43,965 bases of DNA from JACZWL01 sp046756445 (GCA_046756445.1 JBHHWI010000012.1:1-43965); one strand, 5' to 3'; shown: positions 1-8,092, counted from the first letter of the stretch. Notes: a model not told the origin generated them from the sequence alone. Numbers and translations: made by a program.

Positions 1-50
1 GCCCCACTAGCACCTGAAGCTAGCGCGTCTACCAATTCCGCCACCTCGGC
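1..50 (-). tRNA. tRNA-Leu (anticodon CAG), partial
   Basis: Read on the minus strand from base 50, the sequence begins GCCGAGGTGG, continues with a leucine-type D arm (GCGGAATTGGTAGACGCGC), and then a CTAGC/GCTAG anticodon stem enclosing a 7-base loop TTCAGGT, whose middle triplet is CAG. This is the 5' part of a class II tRNA reading CUG leucine codons. The variable arm, T arm and 3' end lie outside the window. It is divergent from rnr. I saw no convincing promoter for it in the 100 bases between the two genes. Confidence 0.9.
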
Positions 51-153
51 AGCCAAAGTCCGTACAATAATGGCCTTCTGTGCGGGTGGCGCACTGTACT
101 CAAAGGTCACCAATCCTGTCAATTAGCCCGATTGTCCCTGTGGGGAGCTGAGC

Positions 154-2322
154 TTGGCAAAGCGCAACAAGACCGCGGCCGGGAAGGGTCGCGGCAAGAA
201 TTACAAGCACCCGATTCCCGGCCGGAACGAGCTTCTTGAGTATCTGCGGGAGGCGGGCCAGCCGCTGAGATTCGACCGTATCCAGGACGATTTCGGTCTG
301 AAGGGTCTTCGCCTGCGGGCAGGGCTGCTCGAGCAGCTGCAAAAGATGGTCCGGGCCGGGCAGGTCATCGAGAACCGGCGCGGCGAGTATTGCCTGACGG
401 AGAAGCTCGAACTCGTGACCGGGACGGTCATCGGCCACCCCGATGGTTTCGGTTTCGTGAGGCGGGATGACGCCGATGAGGATGTCTACCTGTCTGCAAG
501 GGAAATGCGCTCCCTGATCGACGGTGACCGGGTCGATATCAAGCTCGCAGGCTATGACCGGCGCGGCCGTCCCGAGGGACGGGTGGTCGAGGTGATCGAG
601 CGTGGCCTGATCGAAGTCGCGGGCCGGTTCATCCGCGAAAGGGGAATCGGCCTGGTCGTCCCCGACAATCCGAGGGTCTCGCACCGGATACTGATCCCGA
701 AGGGCGAGTCCCGGGCGGCCCGGCCGGGCCAGATCGTGGTCGCACGGATTCTCGACTACCCGACAGACCTGGAACAGCCGACCGGGACGATCATCCGCGT
801 CATCGGTGACCCGGAGCAAAAGGGCATAGCGACCGATATCGCGATCCACTCCAACGGCATTCCGACCCTCTGGCCGAAGCCGGTCCGGGAGTCTTCACGG
901 AAGTTCGGCAAGTCGGTCCCGTCAAGTGCGAAAAAAGGCCGTGTCGACCTGCGTGAGATACCACTGGTCACGATTGACGGGGCGGACGCGCGCGATTTCG
1001 ACGATGCCGTTTTCTGCGAACCGTCCGGCAACGGCTGGCGGCTGGTGGTTGCCATCGCCGATGTGGCTTATTACGTGGATAAGGGATCGCCGATCGATAC
1101 GGAAGCGATCAAGCGGGGGACATCGGTGTATTTTCCCGACCGGGTCGTGCCGATGCTGCCGGAGGTGCTCTCCAACGGGCTTTGTTCGCTCAATCCCGGG
1201 GTCGACCGCCTGTGCATGGTGTGTGATATGAAGGTCGACGGGCAGGGACAAGTAACGCGGTCGAAGTTCTACGAGGGCCTGATGCGGTCGGCGGCCCGCC
1301 TGACCTACGGCCAGGTCGCGGGCCTGTTCGCCAACGAAGCGGGAAGCGGCGTCCCCGGGCGATTGTCTGATGAGCTTCGGCATCTGCACGATCTGTACGG
1401 GGCGCTGGCGAGGGCACGCAGGCGGCGCGGGGCGATCGAGCTGGATATCCCACAGACCCGCATCGAGCTGGACAAGCAAGGCGCGGTGCTGAGCATCCGG
1501 TCGGTGCCGCGCAACGATGCACACCGGCTGATCGAGGAATGCATGATTGCCGCCAACGTGCAGGCGGCCAAATTTCTTCGCCGGCATCGTATCGCCGGCC
1601 TCTATCGCATGCACGCCAGGCCGGACCCGGACCGGTTCGACGAGCTGCGGCTGTACCTGTCCGGTCTCGGCCTGAAAGTGCCGCATCCGGAGCATGTCGA
1701 TTCGCGCCAGTTCAACCGGATCCTGGTGCAGGTCAGGGGCCGCCCGGACGCCGACGCGATATCGATGGCCATGCTACGATCGCTGGCGCATGCGGAATAC
1801 GGCCCGAGAAACATCGGGCACTTCGGCCTGGCGCTGGATGCTTACGCGCACTTCACCTCGCCGATCCGTCGCTATCCGGACCTGCTGGTGCATCGCGCCA
1901 TCCGGCATATCATTCGGGGTGGCAAGGCGGGTGCTTACGCGTATGACGGCGGCACGATGGAGCGCCTGGGCGCGGTCAGTTCCGCGCACGAGCGCAGGGC
2001 CGAGGACGCCACGAGAGAGGTCGAGGCATGGCTCAAATGCCAGTACATGTCGGACAAGATCGGTGAGGACTACGACGGCGTGGTCAGCGGGGTGACGAAT
2101 TTCGGCCTGTTCGTGATGATTCCCGAATTGCAGATCGATGGTCTGGTGCATGTCACGAGTTTGCTGAACGACTACTATCACTTCGAGCAAATGAGTCTGG
2201 TCGGCGAGCGGACCGGTAGCCGGTACGGATTGGGCGACAGGCTTCGCGTTACGGTTGCGCGTGTCGATCTGGAGTCCAAGCGCATCGACCTCCGCCTGAG
2301 CAAGCAGGGTAAAAGGCCTTGA
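154..2322 (+). CDS. rnr: Ribonuclease R (3'-5' exoribonuclease)
   Basis: Processive 3'-5' exoribonuclease that degrades structured RNA and takes part in rRNA and tmRNA-linked quality control in the cytoplasm. The 722-residue protein has an N-terminal winged-helix region (about 20-80), two cold-shock/OB domains (about 85-250), the RNB catalytic domain with the motif DGADARDFDDAVF (metal-binding D275, D281, D283, D284) and an S1 domain (about 635-718). It ends at SKQGKRP directly after S1, so it lacks the long basic C-terminal tail of E. coli RNase R (813 residues). The start is TTG at 154, preceded by GGGGAG at 142-147; no in-frame ATG fits. The gene overlaps rlmB by four bases, so the two are probably translated together, as in many gammaproteobacteria. 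Confidence 0.97.
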   Translation: MAKRNKTAAGKGRGKNYKHPIPGRNELLEYLREAGQPLRFDRIQDDFGLKGLRLRAGLLEQLQKMVRAGQVIENRRGEYCLTEKLELVTGTVIGHPDGFGFVRRDDADEDVYLSAREMRSLIDGDRVDIKLAGYDRRGRPEGRVVEVIERGLIEVAGRFIRERGIGLVVPDNPRVSHRILIPKGESRAARPGQIVVARILDYPTDLEQPTGTIIRVIGDPEQKGIATDIAIHSNGIPTLWPKPVRESSRKFGKSVPSSAKKGRVDLREIPLVTIDGADARDFDDAVFCEPSGNGWRLVVAIADVAYYVDKGSPIDTEAIKRGTSVYFPDRVVPMLPEVLSNGLCSLNPGVDRLCMVCDMKVDGQGQVTRSKFYEGLMRSAARLTYGQVAGLFANEAGSGVPGRLSDELRHLHDLYGALARARRRRGAIELDIPQTRIELDKQGAVLSIRSVPRNDAHRLIEECMIAANVQAAKFLRRHRIAGLYRMHARPDPDRFDELRLYLSGLGLKVPHPEHVDSRQFNRILVQVRGRPDADAISMAMLRSLAHAEYGPRNIGHFGLALDAYAHFTSPIRRYPDLLVHRAIRHIIRGGKAGAYAYDGGTMERLGAVSSAHERRAEDATREVEAWLKCQYMSDKIGEDYDGVVSGVTNFGLFVMIPELQIDGLVHVTSLLNDYYHFEQMSLVGERTGSRYGLGDRLRVTVARVDLESKRIDLRLSKQGKRP

Positions 2323-3083
2323 GCAAGTCGAAGTTCGTCACCGGCCTGCGTGCGGTCGAGCAGCTTCTGGTGAATCGCAGCGCCGAGGTCAGGAAACTGT
2401 TCGCCGAGTATCGATCGGCCAATCCCCGGGTCGAGGCGCTGATCGCCAGGGCGAAGGAGCTGGGGATCGAGATCCGGGAGGCGAATCGCGCGCGCCTCAA
2501 GCAGATGAGCGGCGAGCCGCGACACCAGGGCATTGTCGCGGAGATCCGGCGCAGCGATACGCTGGACGAGGCAGGACTGCGCACGCTGGTCGAGGAGCGG
2601 CTCACGGAATATCCGGTGCCGCCGCTCATGCTGCTGGTCCTGGACGCGATTCAGGATCCGCATAATCTGGGCGCCTGCCTGCGCAGCGCCGACGCGGTCG
2701 GCGTCGATGCCGTTATCGTGCCCCGGCACGGTGCGGCCGGCCTCGGCCCGGCCGTGAGCAAGGTGGCGGCAGGCGCGGCCGAGACGGTGCCCTTCGTGGC
2801 CGTCGCCAACCTGAGCCGGATACTGTCCTGGCTGTCCGACTATTCGGTGCGCCTGATCGGCACCAATGATGAGGCCGAGGAAAGCCTGTTCGACTGCGAC
2901 CTGACCGGACCGGTCGCCATCGTGATGGGCGGCGAGATGAAGGGCCTGCGCAAGAGTGTGGCCGAGCGCTGTGACCAGATAGTCAGCCTGCCGATGCGTG
3001 GCGAGGTCGCCAGCCTCAATGTCTCGGTCGCTGCCGGCATCTGCCTGTACGAGGTATTGCGGCAGCGTCGCGAGAAAAGATGA
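2319..3083 (+). CDS. rlmB: 23S rRNA (guanosine-2'-O-)-methyltransferase RlmB
   Basis: SpoU-family (SPOUT) methyltransferase that by family methylates the 2'-O of G2251 in the 23S rRNA peptidyl-transferase loop using S-adenosylmethionine. The 254 residues comprise an N-terminal substrate-binding domain (about 1-75) and a knotted catalytic domain. The three SpoU motifs are visible: LDAIQDPHNLGACLRSA (about 108-124), IVMGGEMKGLRKSV (about 200) and the C-terminal LPMRGEVASLNVSVAAG. The start is TTG inside the rnr stop region (TTGA overlap), so translation is coupled to rnr. The RlmB assignment rather than TrmH or another SpoU member rests on the N-terminal domain and the rnr neighbourhood. Confidence 0.95.
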   Translation: MSKSKFVTGLRAVEQLLVNRSAEVRKLFAEYRSANPRVEALIARAKELGIEIREANRARLKQMSGEPRHQGIVAEIRRSDTLDEAGLRTLVEERLTEYPVPPLMLLVLDAIQDPHNLGACLRSADAVGVDAVIVPRHGAAGLGPAVSKVAAGAAETVPFVAVANLSRILSWLSDYSVRLIGTNDEAEESLFDCDLTGPVAIVMGGEMKGLRKSVAERCDQIVSLPMRGEVASLNVSVAAGICLYEVLRQRREKR

Positions 3084-3087
3084 AATG

Positions 3088-3143
3088 GGGGGTCGAACCG
3101 CCAGGAAGCTGTGGCACTCCAGATTATTAGCGGTTCGACCCCC
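3088..3143. repeat. Inverted repeat, 14-bp perfect arms, downstream of rlmB
   Basis: The arm GGGGGTCGAACCGC (3088-3101) is the exact reverse complement of GCGGTTCGACCCCC (3130-3143), with a 28-base loop. The outer flanks also match: AATGGG at 3084-3089 pairs with CCCATT at 3150-3155 if six extra bases on the right side loop out. It starts right after the rlmB stop codon. It could be a hairpin terminator or mRNA-stabilising structure, but no T-run follows. It could equally be a copy of a short interspersed palindromic element (REP/MITE-like). No second copy was noticed in this window. Confidence 0.7.
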
Positions 3144-3157
3144 TCTTCTCCCATTGC

Positions 3158-3186
3158 TTGCGCCAGCGCCCTACCTTGGGTAGGAT
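3158..3186 (+). promoter_or_regulatory. Candidate sigma70 promoter of the rpsF operon
   Basis: TTGCGC at 3158-3163 and TAGGAT at 3181-3186 are separated by 17 bases. This would put the transcription start near 3193, exactly where the base-paired leader of rpsF begins. The match to consensus is modest; the position relative to the leader is the main support. Confidence 0.4.
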
Positions 3187-3190
3187 TCGC

Positions 3191-3260
3191 GTCCCCGCAA
3201 AGGGCGGGCAAACCTCTTGCTTCACCGGCCTGGCCGGGAGGCTGTAATCCGTAAGGGGAC
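3191..3260 (+). promoter_or_regulatory. Structured rpsF leader, candidate S6:S18 autoregulatory motif
   Basis: GTCCCC (3191-3196) can pair with GGGGAC (3255-3260), closing a structure that includes the AAGGGGA ribosome binding site just before the rpsF ATG. Inside it lies a short hairpin CCGGC-CTG-GCCGG (about 3225-3237). An S6:S18 protein complex is known to bind a hairpin in the leader of rpsF mRNA in many bacteria and repress translation. The placement and the sequestered ribosome binding site fit that role. I assign the family by position and folding, not by an alignment. Confidence 0.45.
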
Positions 3261-3263
3261 ACA

Positions 3264-3821
3264 ATGAGACACTACGAAATCGTGTTTCTGGTTCATCCGG
3301 ACCAGAGCGAACAGGTTCCAGCCATGGTGGAACGCTACCAGGGCATGGTCACCGGTTCAGGGGGCAGCGTTCACCGCTTCGAGGACTGGGGCCGCCGCCA
3401 GCTGGCTCACCCGATCAACAAGGCACACAAGGCGCACTACGTTCTGCTGAATGTCGAGTGCGATGACACAGTGCTGAAAGAAATCACGGGCGCGTTTCGA
3501 TTCAACGATGCCGTGCTTCGCCATCTCGTCATCGGCCGCAATGAGGCGATCACTCAGGCCTCGCCGATGGCGATCGCCGTGGAACAGGAAAAGGCCAAGG
3601 AGCGCGAGTCGCAGCGGCGGCGTGACGCCAAGGCCGCGGCCGAATCGAACCTGCGCGCGGAACCTGAGGGCGAATCCGAAGCCTCGGATGAGACCGCCGA
3701 GGAGACTGCGGCCGTCGATGAGCCCGCGGCGGATCAGACTGATGAGGCAGCCGCGGAGGGCCCGGATGACTCAGCCGCGGACGCGGCCCCGGAGCCGGCC
3801 GCCGAAGCCAAGCGCGCCTGA
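3264..3821 (+). CDS. rpsF: 30S ribosomal protein S6 with acidic C-terminal extension
   Basis: S6 binds S18 and the central domain of 16S rRNA in the 30S platform. Residues 1 to about 100 are a normal S6 fold, starting MRHYEIVFLVHPDQSEQ and containing EDWGRRQLAHPINKAHKAHY. The protein is 185 residues, against roughly 95-135 in most bacteria. The extra part is a basic/Glu stretch (about 108-125) followed by about 60 residues almost entirely of Ala, Glu, Asp, Pro and Thr, ending in AEAKRA. It is probably disordered. E. coli S6 also ends in glutamates that RimK lengthens, but a gene-encoded tail this long is unusual. First gene of the S6-S18-DUF2232-L9 operon. Confidence 0.97.
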   Translation: MRHYEIVFLVHPDQSEQVPAMVERYQGMVTGSGGSVHRFEDWGRRQLAHPINKAHKAHYVLLNVECDDTVLKEITGAFRFNDAVLRHLVIGRNEAITQASPMAIAVEQEKAKERESQRRRDAKAAAESNLRAEPEGESEASDETAEETAAVDEPAADQTDEAAAEGPDDSAADAAPEPAAEAKRA

Positions 3822-3833
3822 TGGAGAATTGAC

Positions 3834-4058
3834 ATGAGTCGGTATTCACGGAGACGAAAGTATTGCCGTTTTACGGCCGAAGGCATCAAGGAGATCGATT
3901 ACAAGGATCTCAATCTGTTGAAGGCCTATATCACGGAGACGGGAAAGATCGTGCCGAGCAGGATCACGGGCACGAAGGCCCGCTATCAGCGACAACTTTC
4001 AACGGCAGTCAAACGCGCCCGGTACCTGGCATTGTTGCCGTATACCGACCGCCACTGA
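3834..4058 (+). CDS. rpsR: 30S ribosomal protein S18
   Basis: Small basic protein that pairs with S6 on the 30S platform. All 74 residues match the family in length and order: a basic start (SRYSRRRKYCRF), the core IDYKDLNLLKAYITETGKI, and VPSRITGTKARYQRQL, which contacts 16S rRNA. A GGAGAA ribosome binding site precedes the ATG, and only 12 bases separate it from the rpsF stop, so the two are cotranscribed. Unlike its partner S6, it carries no extension. Confidence 0.98.
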   Translation: MSRYSRRRKYCRFTAEGIKEIDYKDLNLLKAYITETGKIVPSRITGTKARYQRQLSTAVKRARYLALLPYTDRH

Positions 4059-4082
4059 TACCAGGGCGGTCGGGGTTACCAC

Positions 4083-4964
4083 GTGCAGCCCATAGCCTCG
4101 TGGCTGGTTGCCCGGCCGGAGCGAGCAATCATCATCCTGATTGCAACGTTCCTCACGCCGATCACGCAGATTCTCGGCAGCGCCGTGTTGGTGTTGCTCA
4201 CGCTGAGCCGGGGACTCGGCCGGGCAGCACTTGCCTCGGGAATTGCGGCCGCTGCAATACTGGTTCTGGCGCTGGTCAGCAAGGTGCCGCTCGCGACCTT
4301 GTTTCAGGTCGTTCTGACGATCTGGGTGCCGGGCATGGTCCTGGCGCTGATGCTGCAGCGAATGAGGTCACTGACCCTGCTGTTGCAGACCACGGTGCTC
4401 GTCGAAATGGCCGTGGTGGTCGGCTTGTATGTTGTGCTGGGCGATCCGGCGAGCTATTGGCACGAGATGCTGGAGGGATTCGCGGGCGCGTGGCGCGACG
4501 CGGGATTGCAGCGGGAGTCAGACATGTTCGTCCAGCTGCTGCCGTTCGCGCCGCAGATGACGGGAATATTTGTTTCGATCGGCTGGCTGTTACACGTGGT
4601 GGCGTTCCTGGCCGGGTACGCGGCCTACATCAGCCTGCCGGGTCAATCGGATGCATTCGGCCGGTTTTCGGATCTCAATTTCGGCCGGGTACTGGCGATT
4701 GCGCTGGCATTGACGTCAATTGTTGCGATGCTCAGCGCCGCGGTCTGGCTGCAGAATTTTGCGTTCGTGCTGTTCGTGATCTTCTGGTTGCAGGGGCTTG
4801 CCATGCTGCACTGGCTCAGGCGCCAGGGGCGACTGCCGGCGGTCGCGCTGGCGGGCGTATACGTGCTGACCGTACTCCTGAGTCCGCTGCTCGTAACGTC
4901 GGTCGGCCTGGTCGGGTACACGGACGCCTGGTTCAATTATCGACCACGCATCGCCGGAAAATGA
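4083..4964 (+). CDS. DUF2232 integral membrane protein
   Basis: Predicted inner-membrane protein of 293 residues with about eight hydrophobic segments (for example about 18-38, 45-65, 75-95, 105-125, 165-190, 205-235, 235-252 and 262-285) and a polar loop around residues 125-155. Its position between rpsR and rplI matches the DUF2232 family (YybS-like) seen there in pseudomonads and relatives. No biochemical function is established for that family, and none is claimed here. The start is GTG at 4083, 24 bases after rpsR. Placement in the ribosomal operon suggests cotranscription. Confidence 0.85.
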   Translation: MQPIASWLVARPERAIIILIATFLTPITQILGSAVLVLLTLSRGLGRAALASGIAAAAILVLALVSKVPLATLFQVVLTIWVPGMVLALMLQRMRSLTLLLQTTVLVEMAVVVGLYVVLGDPASYWHEMLEGFAGAWRDAGLQRESDMFVQLLPFAPQMTGIFVSIGWLLHVVAFLAGYAAYISLPGQSDAFGRFSDLNFGRVLAIALALTSIVAMLSAAVWLQNFAFVLFVIFWLQGLAMLHWLRRQGRLPAVALAGVYVLTVLLSPLLVTSVGLVGYTDAWFNYRPRIAGK

Positions 4965-4968
4965 TTGC

Positions 4969-4998
4969 TTGCACCGAACTGAGAAGTGGGCATATCGT
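4969..4998 (+). promoter_or_regulatory. Possible internal promoter before rplI
   Basis: TTGCAC (4969-4974) and TATCGT (4993-4998) are spaced by 18 bases, between the end of the DUF2232 gene and rplI. This would give L9 a transcript separate from the operon. Both boxes are only partial matches, so this is tentative. Confidence 0.28.
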
Positions 4999-5025
4999 AG
5001 CAACAGGAAGGACAGGGATTGAAAG

Positions 5026-5487
5026 ATGAACGTGATTTTGTTGGACAAGGTGGAGAATCTCGGCGACATCGGTGACCTCGTTACGGTCAAGCCGGGTTAC
5101 GGTCGGAATTATCTGTTGCCTTCCGGTAAGGCCTCATTGGCCACGCCGGAGAACATCGCGGAATTCGAGGCCCGCCGCGCCGAACTCGAAAAGCAGGCGG
5201 CCGACGAACTGACCGCGGCAACGGCGCGCGCGGAGCTGGTTGAGGGCATGGAGCTTGTCATTCGCGCCAATGTCGGCGCGGAGGGAAAACTGTTCGGTTC
5301 TGTCGGTCCGATCGACATCGCCGAGGCATGCGAGAAGGTGGGCGTCGAAATAGCGCGCAGTGAGATCCGCATGCCCGAGGGGCCCATCCATGAGACGGGT
5401 GAGTACGTGGTCGGTCTGCATTTTCATTCTGACGTGAATGCCGAAATCACGGTCAAAGTAGTCGCGGACGAAGAGCAGGCGTTGTGA
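5026..5487 (+). CDS. rplI: 50S ribosomal protein L9
   Basis: L9 binds 23S rRNA near the L1 stalk and supports reading-frame maintenance. The N-terminal rRNA-binding domain is clear (MNVILLDKVENLGDIGDLV, then VKPGYGRNYLLPSGKA), followed by the long central helix (about 45-75, rich in Glu, Ala and Arg) and the C-terminal domain with LFGSVGPIDIAEA. At 153 residues it is close to the usual 149. The ATG at 5026 follows an AGGAAGGACAGGG region. It ends the ribosomal operon ahead of dnaB. Confidence 0.97.
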   Translation: MNVILLDKVENLGDIGDLVTVKPGYGRNYLLPSGKASLATPENIAEFEARRAELEKQAADELTAATARAELVEGMELVIRANVGAEGKLFGSVGPIDIAEACEKVGVEIARSEIRMPEGPIHETGEYVVGLHFHSDVNAEITVKVVADEEQAL

Positions 5488-5557
5488 TACGGTAGTGAAT
5501 CACCGGATCGAAGGTCGGAACAACATGCGACACCGGTGATGCCTAAAGGACATCTGA

Positions 5558-6955
5558 ATGGTTCGAGCGCTGGACGACGGGGCAATCACTGAATCGGCCG
5601 AGCAACGGCTGAAAGTGCCGCCGAATTCCATCGAGGCCGAGCAGTCATTGCTCGGCGGTCTCATGCTCGACAATACGGCGTGGGACAAGGTCGCCGACCT
5701 GGTAGTCGCATCGGACTTCTATCGCAAGGATCACCGGCTGATCTTTGCCGGCATCGCCGAACTTGCAGAAACCAGCAATCCCTGCGACGTGGTCACCGTG
5801 TCCGAGTTTCTGGACAACCGCGATGAGCTGGGGGCGGCGGGCGGGCTGGAGTACCTCGCGATGCTCAGCAACGAGACGCCCGGCGCCGCGAACGTACGCG
5901 CCTACGCCAAGATTCTGAGGGAGCGCTCGACCCTCCGGTCCCTGATCAGTGCGGGCAACCAGATCAGCGGCCATGCGTTCGCCACGGAAGGACGCAGCGC
6001 GTCCGAACTCGTCGATGAAGCGGAACGTCTGGTCTTCGAGATCGCCGAAAAGGGCACGCGGGGCCGGGTCGGCTTCAGGCCCTTGAAGAGCATACTCCCG
6101 GATGCTGTCGATCGAATCGACGTGCTGCATCAGTCCGGCGGCGACATTACCGGCATCCCGAGCGGGTACACGGAATTCGACAAGATGACGGCGGGATTGC
6201 AGGCCGGCGAACTGATTGTCGTCGCAGGCCGTCCGTCGATGGGAAAGACTTCCTTCGCCGTCAATATCGCAGAGAACGCGGCGATCGGCGCCAGGGTACC
6301 GACGGCGATATTCTCTATGGAAATGCCTTCCCAGCAGCTGGCGTTTCGAATGATTTCATCGCTCGGAAGGGTCGATCAGACCCATCTGCGCACCGGCAAA
6401 TTTCCCGACGAGGACTGGTCGCGAATCAACACCGCCGTGCAGCTGATGTCGGATGCGCCGATATTCATCGATGACTCGGCGTCATTATCACCGACCGAGA
6501 TCCGGGCGCGGGCGAGACGATTGAAGCGCGAGCACGACCTGGGTCTGATCGTGGTCGATTATCTGCAGCTCATGCAGGTTCATGGCAGCACCGAGAATCG
6601 TGCCACGGAAATATCCGAGATTTCGCGGTCCCTGAAGGCGCTGGCAAAGGAACTCGAATTGCCGATCATCGCCCTGTCTCAGCTGAATCGCGGCGTGGAA
6701 CAAAGGACAGACAAGCGGCCCGTCATGTCAGACCTCCGGGAATCCGGTGCAATCGAGCAGGATGCGGATTTGATTATCTTCATTTACCGCGAAGAAGTTT
6801 ACAACAAGGAAACACCGCGCAAGGGCATCGCGAATATCAGCATTGCCAAACAACGCAATGGTCCGATCGGTGACTTCCCCCTGACGTTCGTCGGCCGGTT
6901 TACGAAGTTCGAAAACTGGGTTGCCGAAACCTACGCGGATGAGGCGTATCCGTGA
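5558..6955 (+). CDS. dnaB: Replicative DNA helicase DnaB
   Basis: Hexameric 5'-3' helicase that unwinds the chromosome at the replication fork and interacts with DnaG primase. The 465 residues show the N-terminal primase-interaction domain (about 18-125, PPNSIEAEQSLLGGLMLD) and a RecA-like motor with Walker A GRPSMGKTS (K230), the Walker B region LIVVDYLQLM and SQLNRGVEQRTDKRP (helicase motif H3/H4). No intein is present. Start ATG at 5558 after AAAGGAC. A perfect 8-base inverted repeat lies upstream at 5499-5540. The stop overlaps the alr start by four bases. Confidence 0.98.
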   Translation: MVRALDDGAITESAEQRLKVPPNSIEAEQSLLGGLMLDNTAWDKVADLVVASDFYRKDHRLIFAGIAELAETSNPCDVVTVSEFLDNRDELGAAGGLEYLAMLSNETPGAANVRAYAKILRERSTLRSLISAGNQISGHAFATEGRSASELVDEAERLVFEIAEKGTRGRVGFRPLKSILPDAVDRIDVLHQSGGDITGIPSGYTEFDKMTAGLQAGELIVVAGRPSMGKTSFAVNIAENAAIGARVPTAIFSMEMPSQQLAFRMISSLGRVDQTHLRTGKFPDEDWSRINTAVQLMSDAPIFIDDSASLSPTEIRARARRLKREHDLGLIVVDYLQLMQVHGSTENRATEISEISRSLKALAKELELPIIALSQLNRGVEQRTDKRPVMSDLRESGAIEQDADLIIFIYREEVYNKETPRKGIANISIAKQRNGPIGDFPLTFVGRFTKFENWVAETYADEAYP

Positions 6956-8040
6956 GTTTTGGGGCACGGGCACTCATCAGGCTCGGCGCACTCAAGCATA
7001 ATCTCCAGGTAATTCGCGATAAGGCCGCAGGCGGACGCGTGATGGCGGTCATCAAAGCCAATGCATACGGCCACGGCATTCTCGAGGTGGCCGGGGCACT
7101 GAGCGGTGCGGACAGCCTCGCGGTGGCGCGTCTCGGTGAGGCTCGGGCAGTGCGCGATGCCGGCATCGATTCACCGATCGTGATACTCGAGGGCGCACTC
7201 GATGCCGCAGAACTGGACGCGGCGGTGCAATCCGGTTTCGAAATCGTCGTTCACTGCCGCGAGCAAATGGACATGCTGGAAAGGCTGCGTGCAGGGCGGC
7301 TGACGGTATGGCTCAAGTTTGACACGGGCATGAATCGGCTGGGCTTTCCGGTGTCACAGGCCGCGGCGCTGATAAGACGAGCAGGTGACTGCACGGCGGT
7401 CGCAGAGCTGCGATTGATGAGTCATCTCGCCAATGCCGAGCAGCGGCAGGACGAAACGACGGCCGCGCAGTTGAGACTCTTCCGGTCGGTCGCGGACGGC
7501 TTCGCAGGCGATGTCAGCATTGCCAATTCCGCGGCGCTGTTCGGCTGGCCGGACCACGGTCTTCGACCTTGCGGCGATGTCTGGATCAGGCCGGGTATTT
7601 CGCTCTATGGAATCTCGCCTTTCGAGGGGACATCCGGCATCGACCTGGGACTGAAGCCGGTCATGCAGCTGGAATCCCGACTCATATCGACCAGGAACGT
7701 CGCTGCCGGAGAGCGTGTCGGGTACGGCGGCACCTGGCAGGCCGGTCGGGCTTGCGTCGTGGGCATTATTGCCGCCGGCTACGGCGACGGCTATTCGCGC
7801 TTTCTGCCATCGGGTACACCGGTACTGGTCAATGGTCGCCGGGCGCCGCTCGCGGGTACGGTATCCATGGACATGATTGCGGTCGATCTGGGAGCGGATG
7901 CGCCGGACGCAGTCGGCGACCCCGTGTTGCTTTGGGGCGATGGTCTGCCGGTCGAGGAGATTGCAAGTCATGCCGGCACGATTCCGTACCAGCTGGTTTG
8001 CGGTGTCGTGCATCGGGAACCGAGCGTTTTCGTAGACTGA
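6952..8040 (+). CDS. alr: Alanine racemase
   Basis: PLP enzyme that interconverts L- and D-alanine to supply D-Ala for peptidoglycan. The fold-type III TIM barrel begins with VIKANAYGHG, where K35 forms the PLP Schiff base. The second catalytic base, Y258, is in ERVGYGGTW, followed by AGYGDGYSR. Length is 362 residues, typical for the family. The GTG start overlaps the dnaB stop (GTGA), giving translational coupling. Whether this is the biosynthetic (Alr) or catabolic (DadX) copy cannot be told from sequence; the dnaB neighbourhood favours the biosynthetic one. Confidence 0.96.
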   Translation: MSFGARALIRLGALKHNLQVIRDKAAGGRVMAVIKANAYGHGILEVAGALSGADSLAVARLGEARAVRDAGIDSPIVILEGALDAAELDAAVQSGFEIVVHCREQMDMLERLRAGRLTVWLKFDTGMNRLGFPVSQAAALIRRAGDCTAVAELRLMSHLANAEQRQDETTAAQLRLFRSVADGFAGDVSIANSAALFGWPDHGLRPCGDVWIRPGISLYGISPFEGTSGIDLGLKPVMQLESRLISTRNVAAGERVGYGGTWQAGRACVVGIIAAGYGDGYSRFLPSGTPVLVNGRRAPLAGTVSMDMIAVDLGADAPDAVGDPVLLWGDGLPVEEIASHAGTIPYQLVCGVVHREPSVFVD

Positions 8041-8053
8041 AAGGATCAAATAC

Positions 8054-8089
8054 TCGCCCGTCGCACGGGCGAATCGAGATTGCGTTTTT
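8054..8089. terminator. Possible terminator between convergent alr and FHA gene
   Basis: TCGCCCG (8054-8060) and CGGGCGA (8066-8072) form a 7-bp GC-rich stem with a 5-base loop. A TTTTT run follows at 8085-8089, about 12 bases from the stem, which is farther than in a classic intrinsic terminator. It sits in the 52-base gap between two convergent genes, where a terminator is expected. Confidence 0.45.
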
Positions 8090-8092
8090 CTT

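Noticed and set aside
3863..5029. A 388-codon open frame overlapping the DUF2232 gene in another frame
   Set aside because: It starts inside rpsR, its product is Gly/Ala/Arg-rich without family features, and the overlapping frame encodes a plausible DUF2232 membrane protein in its conserved place.
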